Notes under the pieces: generated by a model
Told to the model about the DNA's origin: nothing
The model's database searches: none
Seen by the model: only the letters and a program-made list of their open reading frames with translations
Assembly: GCA_002332905.1 (NCBI GenBank)
Contig: DDAM01000020.1
Coordinates: 70,593 to 134,592, forward strand
Length of the DNA: 64,000 nucleotides
Direction of reading: 5' to 3'
Source of the DNA: Firmicutes bacterium UBA2058
GTDB lineage: Bacteria; Bacillota; Clostridia; Tissierellales; Sedimentibacteraceae
Program-made: the position numbers and the translations under genes
Shown: one piece after another, positions 50,750-59,862 of the stretch
How positions within the stretch are numbered: the stretch's first letter is position 1
Layout of the letters: every line of letters begins with the position of its first letter

Positions 50750-51412
50750 TTAAATCGTTGTACTTTTCAACCTATTTATGTCCAGAATTTTTATTTGTCC
50801 TCTTGATACTTCAACTAATTTTAAATCCTGAAGATTTTTAAGAGTTCTACTTACAACCTCTCTTACAGTACCAATATCTTTTGCAAGTTTTTCATGTGTA
50901 ATTGAAATTACATCACTTTTATATAAATTGCTATAATATACTAAAATATCAGCAATACGCTTTCCTACACTAAAAAATAACACGTCCGAAAAAGCAGATA
51001 CTACTTCAGTTAGTCTTTGCGCAGTTGCTTCTTTATCGTAATCATATACCGCTTTATTACTACTTAGAAGTTTGTTATATATATCTATAGGCACTATATA
51101 GAGCAAAGAGTCTTCTTCTGCTTCTATATTGATATCAAGATTTAGATTTTTTAACATACATAAAATACTAAGCACACATATATCTTTGCTTTTTAGTCTA
51201 TATAATGTAATTTCACTGCCATTTGTTGAATATACAAAAACACGGATAAATCCATATTTTACAATTTTCATTCCTATACAATCTGTACCTACATGATGAA
51301 CTATTGAGTTCGCAGCATAATTTCTTTTTTGAACGCTATTAAGTATCAATTGTTTTTCATCTTCCTCTAATGCATTCCAAAACGGTAGAGCATTCGGTAA
51401 AAATATTTCCAT
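50750..51412 (-). CDS. Crp/Fnr-family transcriptional regulator
   Basis: A 220-residue regulator: cyclic-nucleotide-binding-like beta barrel (1-~115), dimer helix and winged HTH (HEKLAKDIGTVREVVSRTLKNLQDLKLV). The recognition helix VREVVSR keeps the Arg-Glu-x-x-x-Arg layout of E. coli CRP, which reads TGTGA. No Fnr-type N-terminal cysteine cluster is seen, so the signal is unknown. It is encoded directly upstream of the ndh2 operon with the matching box in between. Confidence 0.9.
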   Translation of the reverse strand: MEIFLPNALPFWNALEEDEKQLILNSVQKRNYAANSIVHHVGTDCIGMKIVKYGFIRVFVYSTNGSEITLYRLKSKDICVLSILCMLKNLNLDINIEAEEDSLLYIVPIDIYNKLLSSNKAVYDYDKEATAQRLTEVVSAFSDVLFFSVGKRIADILVYYSNLYKSDVISITHEKLAKDIGTVREVVSRTLKNLQDLKLVEVSRGQIKILDINRLKSTTI

Positions 51413-51517
51413 TATCTCAACTCCTTTAATAACACTTTACCACATAAATACACAGGCTTCAAGTGTTAATAATATAACAAAATAAGCAATTATTATGTTA
51501 CACAAAAACATAAAAAT

Positions 51518-51560
51518 AACCATAAACATCATAAAAAATCTTTTTATGGTATTTATGGTT
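51518..51560 (-). terminator. Terminator downstream of nfnAB
   Basis: AACCATAAA...TTTATGGTT long hairpin, on the minus strand followed by ATTTTTATG. A second small hairpin GCTCA-loop-TGAGC (51570-51587) precedes it. Confidence 0.65.
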
Positions 51561-51604
51561 ATATAAAGTGCTCACTATGTATGAGCCTTTTTAAATATTT
51601 TTAA

Positions 51605-53878
51605 CTATTTTGATGATAGATACTCGTGTATTCCCTTAGCACCAGCTTTTCCTGCTTCCATTGCTAATATAACTGTTGCAGCACCTGTTACAGCATCTCC
51701 TCCAGCAAATACACCTTTTCTAGTAGTTTCGCCATTCTCATAAACTACCAAGCATTTATGTTTGTTAAGATCTAAGCCTTCTGTTGTTGAAGAAATAAGT
51801 GGATTTGGTGATGTACCAAGTGCCATAATAACAGAATCAACCTCTAAATCAAATTCTGAATTAGCAACCTCAACTGGCTTTCTTCTACCTGATGCATCTG
51901 GCTCGCCAAGTTCCATTTTAACGCATTTTAATCCTTTTACCCAGCCCTTTTCATCAACTAAAATCTCTGTAGGGTTTGTTAAAACGTCAAATATAATGCC
52001 TTCTTCCTTAGCATGATGAACCTCTTCAGCTCTTGCAGGTAATTCCTTTTCACTTCTTCTGTAAACAATGTGAACCTCAGAGCCAAGTCTTTTTGCAGTT
52101 CTTGCAGCATCCATAGCAACATTACCGCCACCTATAACAGCAACTTTTTTGCTTTCATATATTGGTGTATCATAATCACTTCTAAATGCTTTCATTAAAT
52201 TGCTTCTAGTCAAATACTCATTAGCTGAGAATACACCATTTGCATTTTCTCCAGGGATACCCATAAATTTAGGAAGTCCTGCTCCTGATCCTATAAATAT
52301 AGCATCAAAACCATCTTGCTCTAATTGATCTATTGTAACTGATTTTCCAATGATAACATTAGTTTGTATTTCTACACCTAATTTTTTAACATTCTCAATT
52401 TCAGCATAAACAACCTTTTCTTTTGGCAGACGGAATTCAGGAATTCCATAAACTAAAACTCCACCTGGTTCATGTAAAGCTTCAAATATTGTAACTTCAT
52501 AACCAAGTTTTGCTAAATCTCCAGCGCAAGTTAATCCTGCTGGACCAGAACCGATAACAGCAACCTTTTTACCGTTTGTTTTCTCTGGTTTTTTAGGAAC
52601 TATATTGTTTTCTCTTGCCCAGTCAGCAACAAATCTTTCAAGTTTTCCTATGGATACTGAATCACCTTTTATTCCTCTTATACATTTGCCTTCACATTGA
52701 GATTCTTGAGGACAAACACGTCCACAAATAGCAGGTAATGCAGAAGATTTATTAATTATTTCAAAAGCTGACTCAATATTTCCTTTTTTAACTTCATTAA
52801 CAAATGAAGGTATATCAATAGAAACAGGACATCCTTGAATACATTTTGCATTCTTACAATTTAAACATCTTGTTGCTTCTTCCATAGCTTCTTCTAAGTT
52901 ATAGCCTAAGCAAACCTCTTCAAAATTACTAGCTCTAACTACAGGATCTTGCTCTCTTACGGGAACTCTTTTTAGCATATCTTTTTTCTCTTCATGTCCT
53001 CCGCATCCGCAACCACCGTGATGATGTGTATCTCCTTCTTTTTCCTTTAATACAGCTCTTCCTTCTTCTGTCTTATACATTTGTTGTCTTTTCATTGCTT
53101 CATCAAAGTTAACTAAATGTCCATCAAATTCTGGTCCATCAACGCAAGCAAATTTGATTTCATCTCCAATTGATAAACGGCATGCTCCACACATTCCAGT
53201 ACCATCAACCATAATTGGGTTCATACTTACTATAGTTTTAATACCTAATTCTTTTGTAGTTATACAAACGAATTTCATCATAATCATAGGTCCTATAGCT
53301 ACTACTACATCGTATTTATTACCTTTATTCAAAACTAAATCCTTAATTACATCTGTAACTAAGCCCTTTCTACCATAAGAACCATCATCTGTAGTGATGT
53401 ATAAATTGCCTGCAACAGCTTTCATTTCTTCTTCAAGAATTAAAATATCCTTTGATCTTGCACCGACAATTACATCTACAGCGATTCCATGCTCATGCAT
53501 CCATTTTACTTGTGGGTAAACTGGTGCAGTTCCAACACCACCAGCAACAAATAATATTTTTTTGTTTTTAAGTTCATTTATATCTTCACTTACGAATTCT
53601 GATGGAACACCTAGTGGACCTACAAAGTCTCTGAAGTAATCTCCAGTTTTCAATTCTGCCATTCTCTGTGTAGATGCACCTAAAATTTGAAATACAATTG
53701 TTACAGTACCCTCTTCACGATTATAATCACATATAGTTAACGGAACTCTTTCACCCTTTTCATCAATTTTTGCGATCAAAAATTGACCTGGTTGGCAAGA
53801 TTTTGCTATATGTTCGGCTTCAACTTCCATTAAATATATGATGTCAGTTAAATATTGTGCCTTTTTTATCTTAAACAT
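51605..53878 (-). CDS. NfnAB-type fused ferredoxin-NADP/glutamate-synthase-like flavoprotein
   Basis: A 757-residue fusion. N-terminal ~280 residues: PyrK/NfnA-like FAD and NAD domains with a [2Fe-2S] site (GTGMCGACRLSIGDEIKFAC). C-terminal ~455: GltD/NfnB/SudA-like, with cysteines for two [4Fe-4S] clusters (CLNCKNAKCIQGC, CGRVCPQESQCEGKC), FAD motif VIGSGPAGLTCAG and NADPH motif VIGGGNVAMDAART. The link is a His/Gly/Cys-rich stretch HHHGGCGCGGH. Probably NADH-dependent reduced ferredoxin:NADP+ oxidoreductase; sulfide dehydrogenase activity is the alternative. AGGGAGG precedes the ATG. Confidence 0.88.
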   Translation of the reverse strand: MFKIKKAQYLTDIIYLMEVEAEHIAKSCQPGQFLIAKIDEKGERVPLTICDYNREEGTVTIVFQILGASTQRMAELKTGDYFRDFVGPLGVPSEFVSEDINELKNKKILFVAGGVGTAPVYPQVKWMHEHGIAVDVIVGARSKDILILEEEMKAVAGNLYITTDDGSYGRKGLVTDVIKDLVLNKGNKYDVVVAIGPMIMMKFVCITTKELGIKTIVSMNPIMVDGTGMCGACRLSIGDEIKFACVDGPEFDGHLVNFDEAMKRQQMYKTEEGRAVLKEKEGDTHHHGGCGCGGHEEKKDMLKRVPVREQDPVVRASNFEEVCLGYNLEEAMEEATRCLNCKNAKCIQGCPVSIDIPSFVNEVKKGNIESAFEIINKSSALPAICGRVCPQESQCEGKCIRGIKGDSVSIGKLERFVADWARENNIVPKKPEKTNGKKVAVIGSGPAGLTCAGDLAKLGYEVTIFEALHEPGGVLVYGIPEFRLPKEKVVYAEIENVKKLGVEIQTNVIIGKSVTIDQLEQDGFDAIFIGSGAGLPKFMGIPGENANGVFSANEYLTRSNLMKAFRSDYDTPIYESKKVAVIGGGNVAMDAARTAKRLGSEVHIVYRRSEKELPARAEEVHHAKEEGIIFDVLTNPTEILVDEKGWVKGLKCVKMELGEPDASGRRKPVEVANSEFDLEVDSVIMALGTSPNPLISSTTEGLDLNKHKCLVVYENGETTRKGVFAGGDAVTGAATVILAMEAGKAGAKGIHEYLSSK

Positions 53879-54113
53879 TTCTTCCTCCCTAAATTAATTA
53901 TTATATAATTAAATTTCTTAATTATACTATAATTAATTTTTTATTAAGCGATAATAGATTTTATTGATATTTTTAATTAAATTTTATAATAAACAGCGAC
54001 TATATTATAGCACTATAAATTGAGGTATTCAAGTATAATAAAAAATTACTTAATTTTACAAATATCTTCATTCTAACTATAAAAAAGAAACTGAGAAATC
54101 ACTTTAATAAAAA

Positions 54114-54140
54114 AAGGAAAAAGTTCAAAACTTTCACCTT
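54114..54140 (-). terminator. Terminator downstream of crt
   Basis: Minus strand AAGGTGAAAGTT-TTG-AACTTTTTCCTT, imperfect stem, followed by TTTTTATT. Confidence 0.6.
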
Positions 54141-54158
54141 AATTAATATATATTATTC

Positions 54159-54941
54159 TTATGCATTTTTAAAATTCGCTGGTCTTTTTTCCAAAAATGC
54201 TGTCATTCCCTCAGTTTTATCCTCAGTTCCAAAACATGTGGTAAATAATTCAGCCTCATAGTTTATACCTAAGCTTAGATCCATATTTAATCCATTATTT
54301 ATAGAAAGTTTTGCCATCTCAATAGCTACAGGTGCTTTTGAAGTTATTTTGTTTGCAATATTTTCACATTCTTCCATTAACTTATCTGGCTCTACTACTT
54401 TTTCCACTAAACCTATTCTTAAAGCTTCTGCTGAATCAATTATATCACCAGTATAAATTAGATACTTTGCCATACCTTTTCCAACTAATCTAGATAAGCG
54501 CTGTGTTCCTCCGAATCCTGGAATTATACCTAAGCTAACTTCAGGCTGACTGAATTTAGCTTTTGCAGAGGCTATTCTTATGTCAGCAGCCAAGCATAAT
54601 TCGCATCCTCCACCTAAGGCGAATCCATTTACTGCAGCAATTACAGGTTTTTCAAAATTCTCTATCATATCCATAACCTTTTGTCCAAATATTATGAATT
54701 CTCTGCCTTCTAACGTAGATTGATCTCTCATCTGCGCAATATCAGCACCCGCAACAAAAGCTCTGCCCTCACCTGTTATAATAACTGCTTTTATCTCAAC
54801 ATCATTTTTCATGTCTTCAAAAGCACTTTTAATATCATTTAAAACATTTTGATTTAATGCATTTAAAGCTTCTGGTCTGTTAATTGTTAAGATTGCAATA
54901 TTATTTTTCTTATCATATTTTACATAATCATAAATTAACAT
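54159..54941 (-). CDS. crt: Enoyl-CoA hydratase / 3-hydroxybutyryl-CoA dehydratase (crotonase)
   Basis: A 260-residue crotonase. Oxyanion-hole segments AFVAGADIAQM and GFALGGGCELCLAADIRIAS, catalytic Glu in PEVSLGIIPGFGGTQRL. It hydrates crotonyl-CoA; with Hbd it would form two steps of butyrate formation, although other genes of the route are not here. ATG 54941 lies after AGGTGG; an in-frame GTG at 54953 is part of that ribosome site. Monocistronic. Confidence 0.92.
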   Translation of the reverse strand: MLIYDYVKYDKKNNIAILTINRPEALNALNQNVLNDIKSAFEDMKNDVEIKAVIITGEGRAFVAGADIAQMRDQSTLEGREFIIFGQKVMDMIENFEKPVIAAVNGFALGGGCELCLAADIRIASAKAKFSQPEVSLGIIPGFGGTQRLSRLVGKGMAKYLIYTGDIIDSAEALRIGLVEKVVEPDKLMEECENIANKITSKAPVAIEMAKLSINNGLNMDLSLGINYEAELFTTCFGTEDKTEGMTAFLEKRPANFKNA

Positions 54942-55002
54942 GGCGAAATCCACCTTTATATTTTTTTAATAATTATTATAATACAAAAAATTAATTAAAT
55001 CA

Positions 55003-55980
55003 CTAATTTTTTTTAATTCTAACAGATATTTCACCAGAAATTATGTTATCTAATTCGTCATTTTTATATTTTACAACAAGTTCACCATCATTGTTGATAT
55101 CAACTGCTGTAGCTTCTATTACTTCCTGATTTTTTATTAGATTTATTTCCTTGCCAATAACATAGGAATTTTTTTTGCATATATCTAAAGAGTTAGTAAA
55201 ATTATTATTATTAAGCTCTACGTATAATTTTTCAAAATTATTTAATATATCCGCAACTAAAACATTTCTTTTTAACTCCTTAGAGGTCTCAATTTTTATT
55301 GAAGTTGCTATATTTTTAAGTTCATCGGGAAAATCATCTTTATTATTGTTCACATTTATACCTATACCAACAACCACATAATTTATAACGTTAATTTCTG
55401 AATTCATTTCCGTTAATATACCGCAAATTTTTTTGTCATTAATTATCAAATCATTTGGCCATTTTATTTTAGTATGAATACCAAGATTAGTAAAAGCTAA
55501 ATTTACTGCAGCAGCTGCAACTTGAGTAATTTTTGACACTTCAAAAATGCTAACCTTTGGTCTTAAAATTACGCTCATCCATATACCATTATTGTTTTGT
55601 GATATCCACTGTCTTCCCATTCTGCCTCTTCCACTTAATTGTTTTTCAGTAATGATTACATGGCCTTCACCTTCTAGTGTATCAGCAACTTTTTTTGCAT
55701 AAGAATTTGTTGAATCTAGTTCATCAAAATGAAATATATGTTTGCCCATAAATTCTGTATCTAAGTGATTTTTTACCTCTTCATAGGTTAATATATCAGG
55801 GCAAAGTGTTAATCGATATCCTTTTTTAGAAACAGATTCTATATTATAACCGCTTTCTTTTAAAGAATTTATGTGCTTCCATACCGCTGCTCTTGTGACA
55901 CCTAGTTTCTTACTTATTTCTTCACCTGAAATAAATTCATTGCTATTTTCCTTCAAAAAATCTATAATTTTATCCTTCAT
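55003..55980 (-). CDS. birA: Bifunctional biotin ligase / biotin operon repressor
   Basis: A 325-residue BirA: N-terminal winged HTH (1-~60; ISKKLGVTRAAVWKHINSLKESGY), catalytic domain with SGRGRMGRQW for biotinyl-5'-AMP, KWPNDL and GIGINVN, and a C-terminal SH3-like domain. ATG 55980 follows GGAGG. It attaches biotin to carboxylases and can repress biotin genes. Confidence 0.94.
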   Translation of the reverse strand: MKDKIIDFLKENSNEFISGEEISKKLGVTRAAVWKHINSLKESGYNIESVSKKGYRLTLCPDILTYEEVKNHLDTEFMGKHIFHFDELDSTNSYAKKVADTLEGEGHVIITEKQLSGRGRMGRQWISQNNNGIWMSVILRPKVSIFEVSKITQVAAAAVNLAFTNLGIHTKIKWPNDLIINDKKICGILTEMNSEINVINYVVVGIGINVNNNKDDFPDELKNIATSIKIETSKELKRNVLVADILNNFEKLYVELNNNNFTNSLDICKKNSYVIGKEINLIKNQEVIEATAVDINNDGELVVKYKNDELDNIISGEISVRIKKN

Positions 55981-56073
55981 TTGTAGTCCTCCGAATTTAT
56001 CCATTTATATTAATATAATATAAACAAAATTAATTGTAAACCAATAAATGATATTAATCTCTCATGAAAATTT

Positions 56074-56092
56074 ACATAGCGTGATAACACAC
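56074..56092 (-). repeat. Intergenic repeat fragment
   Basis: Minus strand GTGTGTTATCACGCTATG keeps the CACGCTATG junction of the composite repeats next to a shortened stem; located upstream of birA. Confidence 0.35.
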
Positions 56093-56099
56093 TTTAGTA

Positions 56100-56130
56100 A
56101 ATAAGAATTTAGCCAAGCTAAATTCTTATT
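56100..56130. repeat. Palindromic intergenic element, minimal copy (31 bp)
   Basis: AATAAGAATTTAGC-CAA-GCTAAATTCTTATT, perfect 14-bp arms. Same termini as the 58-bp and 278-bp elements with almost no interior. It lies 2 bp from the stop of the rubrerythrin-like gene and may act as its terminator. Confidence 0.8.
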
Positions 56131-56132
56131 TA

Positions 56133-56717
56133 TTATTCTATGTGCTGAATTTCGAAGTAATTTTGACTCATATAGCATAGAGGACATATTTCTGGAGCAA
56201 TGTATCCATTATAAACATATCCGCATCTATTGCAAACCCATTTTTTCACTTCTTTTTTATTAAAGAAAGTACCATTTTCTAGCATAGCGGCATTTGTTGC
56301 ACATAGTTTCCCAAAATTATCATCTGCTCTTGTTATCATACCAAACAGAATTGATACCTCTAAGTATTTTTCATTATATGCTATTCTTGCATATTCAGGG
56401 TATATTCTAGTAGCATTTGCGGTTTGAATTTGTGCTGCATTATCCAGATTTGTAATTGTATCACTGGAGTGGATTGGCATTTGCATCAATGTACAAATTT
56501 CATCAGCTGTAAATCCGCTACATAACAAAAACCTAGCGATGAGCTTTGCATGTTCATTAACACCTCTTGCCATTTGTTTAAACAAATTCGCAAATTGAAT
56601 ATATCCTTGTTCAGTTGCAATAGATGCATAGTTCATATATTTTTGTTGGTCATATGTTTTATTTCTAAAAGCAGTAATTAAATTTTCAGCAGTTTTAGAA
56701 CCCCTTAAAGATTTCAT
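56133..56717 (-). CDS. Rubrerythrin-like protein with rubredoxin domain, diiron site apparently degenerate
   Basis: A 194-residue protein. The C-terminus is a normal rubredoxin-like Fe(Cys)4 site (WVCNRCGYVYNG...CPLCY). The four-helix part resembles rubrerythrin (AENLITAFRN, NYASIATEQGY, NEHAKLI, IYPEYARIAYNE), but several ligand positions look changed: AFAGE is AFRNK, the second helix EG is QG, and the final E-x-x-H is replaced near RADDNF. If so it cannot hold the usual diiron centre. Alignment was by eye. Preceded by GGGGG. Confidence 0.8.
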   Translation of the reverse strand: MKSLRGSKTAENLITAFRNKTYDQQKYMNYASIATEQGYIQFANLFKQMARGVNEHAKLIARFLLCSGFTADEICTLMQMPIHSSDTITNLDNAAQIQTANATRIYPEYARIAYNEKYLEVSILFGMITRADDNFGKLCATNAAMLENGTFFNKKEVKKWVCNRCGYVYNGYIAPEICPLCYMSQNYFEIQHIE

Positions 56718-57112
56718 ATATAATCCCCCAATATAAAAAATATCCTTATGTAATTAAAGGATATTTCATTATATGTAAATATTATATTTAAGTTAATAAA
56801 ATAAAAATTTATCGTAGCAATAATTAAAACATTGGTAAGTGAAATCATTTACACCCATCAGAGGAAAAATAACAGGTTTAGCTAGATGTGAAAAAGAAGG
56901 ACGATTATCCTATTTAAAAATTAATCAAACTTATTATAATTTATTAATTGTAATGACAGATAAAATTAACAAACCCTAAATTTAAGATTATATTAGTCTT
57001 ATTTTTTTAATTTTTATTTCTAACTGATTATTGTTATTTATTTCCTCTTTTTCTTATGTGTTTTGCAATTATCTAAGAAATAAACGTAATGTTATTTTAA
57101 AAACTGCCTTTA
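56718..57112. other. Gene-poor stretch with an element fragment
   Basis: AT-rich DNA between the asparaginase and rubrerythrin-like genes. It contains a fragment of the palindromic element (56805-56846) and, adjoining it, a 46-codon open frame at 56839-56979 without a ribosome site. Nothing else is recognised. Confidence 0.6.
56805..56846. repeat. Truncated end of the palindromic element
   Basis: AATTTATCGTAGCAATAATT and AAGTGAAATC match, in reverse orientation, the right end of the large element (32717-32755; ATTGCTACGATAAATT) with few differences. The rest of the element is missing. Confidence 0.65.
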
Positions 57113-58117
57113 TTATACAGTTTTCAACTTAAAACACGCTTCACTATGTCCTACAAACTCGCCCTTATGATTGTAATCTTTAGGTCGATATTCAGCATCA
57201 AAGTAAGATAAATCGTCTGCTGGTATTAAACCTATCTGATGCAGCAATTCTATCAACACAACATTTCTCAGTTTTGATATTCCATCAGTAGTTTTAATTG
57301 CAAACCCTATCCCTCGTTCAGGTAAACATCCGGCAAAATACCCATTTGCACCGGATTTTACAACAACTTTTCCTGGATACTTACTGATAACTTTATAATC
57401 AATTCTATCTGATCCCGAAGTATTTAAAGGATATTTCATTACTGCATTGATAATGTCTTTAGCAGGTTCTTGTAAGTCTTCATCTAATGTTAATGCATCT
57501 CCCATCCTTGCCATACCATATGCAAATGCCTTTAATGGCATTGCGTGAACCGGAACTCCACATCCATCTAGCCCAATTATGATTTTTTTAGGATCATAAT
57601 CACAAATTCTACCTATCATGTTGATTATTCTTTTTTGATTAGGATGCTCTATTTTATAATATGTTTTTAAGTCTTCATTTAGATACTTTACAGCAGTAAG
57701 CATACCTGCATGTTTTCCACTACAATTGTTATGAACATCTAAAGGTTTTATGCCATTAGCTTTCATGTTTTCAGCTACATCTTCCTTAAATGGATAATGC
57801 GCTCCACATTGTAAATAGCTCTCATCTAACCCTATTTTTTTTAATATGCTTCTTACAGTATTAATATGAATATCTTCTCCAGAATGTGATGCACATATTT
57901 GTGAAATTTCTTGTTCAGTATAATTGTACTCTTTTGTTGCTCCACATGCTACAGGAACCATTGCTTGCATGAGTTTCGCAGACGAACGAGCATATGATAC
58001 ATCATCAGGATTGCCAGCGTAATATAATAAATTATTATGCGAATTCACTACTGCTATTGAACCTGTTGTATAAAGGTCTAATAAGCCACCTCTATATACA
58101 TTTACCAAATTTTCCAT
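57113..58117 (-). CDS. L-asparaginase II (Rhizobium etli AnsA type, PF06089)
   Basis: A 334-residue class 3 asparaginase, unrelated to the E. coli enzymes. Catalytic Ser-x-x-Lys in ARSSAKLMQ; zinc-site residues match those of the R. etli enzyme: Cys and Lys in NNCSGKHAG and Cys in GLDGCGVPVHA. It makes aspartate and ammonia. It follows the NhaC-type antiporter gene by 13 nt, so uptake or exchange and hydrolysis are probably co-expressed. AAAGGA precedes the ATG. Confidence 0.88.
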   Translation of the reverse strand: MENLVNVYRGGLLDLYTTGSIAVVNSHNNLLYYAGNPDDVSYARSSAKLMQAMVPVACGATKEYNYTEQEISQICASHSGEDIHINTVRSILKKIGLDESYLQCGAHYPFKEDVAENMKANGIKPLDVHNNCSGKHAGMLTAVKYLNEDLKTYYKIEHPNQKRIINMIGRICDYDPKKIIIGLDGCGVPVHAMPLKAFAYGMARMGDALTLDEDLQEPAKDIINAVMKYPLNTSGSDRIDYKVISKYPGKVVVKSGANGYFAGCLPERGIGFAIKTTDGISKLRNVVLIELLHQIGLIPADDLSYFDAEYRPKDYNHKGEFVGHSEACFKLKTV

Positions 58118-58130
58118 TTAATTATCCTTT

Positions 58131-59555
58131 CTAATTTATAAGCCCTTGTTTCCTAAATTCTTGCATTTCTTCTTCTGTATATTTAGCCATACCTATGCCT
58201 GTTATACCACATAATAATGAGAATATAGGACATAAGAAGCAGAAGAATGTATATGGCAAATAGGTTGCGTATGGAATATTTAAAGTGCTCATAATAAATA
58301 TTGCAGTTACTCCCCACGGAATGATTGTTACACCAATTGTACCACAATCTTCACAAATTCTAGATAGATTTTCTGGCTTTAATCCTCTCTGTCTATATAA
58401 ATCAAGCATAGTTGATTGTACCATTATAGCAGAGAAGCAATGTGATCCTGTAATACCAATTGACAAATAACTAACTCCTATTGCACTGGCAACTAAACCA
58501 CCAACAGTCTTAATTTTGTTAGAGAATTTTGAAACCAATACTTTAATAATACCAATTTCTCTAATCATTCCACCTATACCTGTTGTAAATATAACCGCCT
58601 GAACAGTACTATTCATACAGTTCATACCGCCACGATTCAACAATTTACATAAGTACTCTTGTTCAAATGGCTGATTATAACCTTTCATAAAGGCATTTAA
58701 TACTGTTGATGAATCTAATCCTTGATAGAATATAGCTATAAATATTGCTGCTATAACACCAGATAATATGGAAACAACAGCTGACTTTTTCATCAATAGC
58801 ATAGTTACAACTATAACCATAGGTAGTAGTGTTATTAATCCAAGATTAAAATTTGCTGCTAAACCCTCTGAAATTTGATTCATTAATGTAAAATCAGCAG
58901 CTGTACCAGAAATTCTGAATCCTAAAAACAAGAAAATAATTGCTGATGTTGCTAATGCCGGTATTGTTGTGTAAAGCATATGCTTAACATGAAGCATTAC
59001 ATCAATTCCCATAACACCTGCTGCGAAGTTTGTTGTATCAGATAATGGAGATAATTTATCACCAAACCAAGAACCACTAATAATAGCTCCTGCAATCATA
59101 CCTACAGGAATTCCTAAACCTTCTCCTATTCCTAATAAGGCTACACCAACTGTTCCTATTGTACCCCATGAAGTACCTGTAAACATTGATACTATTGAGC
59201 ATAGTAATAATGTTGTTAGAAGATAATACTTTGCATTAATTATTTTCATGCCATAATAAATAATAGTTGGCACTGTACCTGCTGCTATAAATACGCCTAT
59301 TAATGCACCAACAGCAAGCATAATTACAACAGACAATAAACTTCTTCTAATAGTATCTAAGGCTACGTTTTCCAACTCATTATATGTAAACCCTAATTTA
59401 ATTGACAATAAACTTACCAAAAGCCAAGCTAAAAACATAGACACATTAAGTGGTGCTCCTAATACTCTTATCATGACAATTAGAAATGTAGCTAAAACTA
59501 ACAATGTCATTAGAGAAAATCCAAACGTTGGAGTTTTCTTTTCTGTAATTTTCAT
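58131..59555 (-). CDS. NhaC-family Na+/H+ antiporter-like transporter
   Basis: A 474-residue membrane protein with about 11-12 helices and NhaC-type motifs (SMFTGTSWGTIGTVGVALLGIG, GAIISGSWFGDKLSPLSDTTNFA, ITGSHCFSAIMVQSTM, GVTAIFIMSTL). NhaC proteins exchange Na+ and H+, and relatives carry malate/lactate; next to an asparaginase it could be an amino-acid or dicarboxylate antiporter (inference). ATG 59555 lies behind GAGGAG. Confidence 0.88.
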   Translation of the reverse strand: MKITEKKTPTFGFSLMTLLVLATFLIVMIRVLGAPLNVSMFLAWLLVSLLSIKLGFTYNELENVALDTIRRSLLSVVIMLAVGALIGVFIAAGTVPTIIYYGMKIINAKYYLLTTLLLCSIVSMFTGTSWGTIGTVGVALLGIGEGLGIPVGMIAGAIISGSWFGDKLSPLSDTTNFAAGVMGIDVMLHVKHMLYTTIPALATSAIIFLFLGFRISGTAADFTLMNQISEGLAANFNLGLITLLPMVIVVTMLLMKKSAVVSILSGVIAAIFIAIFYQGLDSSTVLNAFMKGYNQPFEQEYLCKLLNRGGMNCMNSTVQAVIFTTGIGGMIREIGIIKVLVSKFSNKIKTVGGLVASAIGVSYLSIGITGSHCFSAIMVQSTMLDLYRQRGLKPENLSRICEDCGTIGVTIIPWGVTAIFIMSTLNIPYATYLPYTFFCFLCPIFSLLCGITGIGMAKYTEEEMQEFRKQGLIN

Positions 59556-59644
59556 CAAATATCTCCTCTAAATAATTTTTTTTCTGTACTTATTTACAAT
59601 AATATTATATAATAAGTATAGTTTTTACAATATCGCTGCAGCTA

Positions 59645-59668
59645 AAAATAAAGTTTTTACTTTATTTT
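59645..59668. promoter_or_regulatory. Operator-like palindrome between nhaC-type and rpiR-type genes
   Basis: AAAATAAAGT-TTTT-ACTTTATTTT, perfect 10-bp arms. The half-site GTTTTTACTTTA recurs near 59744-59756 and a similar AGTAAAGTAAATA is at 59698-59710. A likely site for the divergent RpiR-type regulator. The whole 304-bp gap is otherwise AT-rich with no gene. Confidence 0.5.
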
Positions 59669-59862
59669 ATACAGATTATACTATATTGTTTAAAATAAGT
59701 AAAGTAAATAACATATTTTTTGAGATATTTTTATAATATTAAGTGTTTTTACTTTAATTAGTATTATTATTTTGCTTTATACATAATATAACAAAATAAA
59801 TAAACATATACAAATTAATGCAACAAAAATATATATTGTAATGAAATGGGAAAGGATGAATT

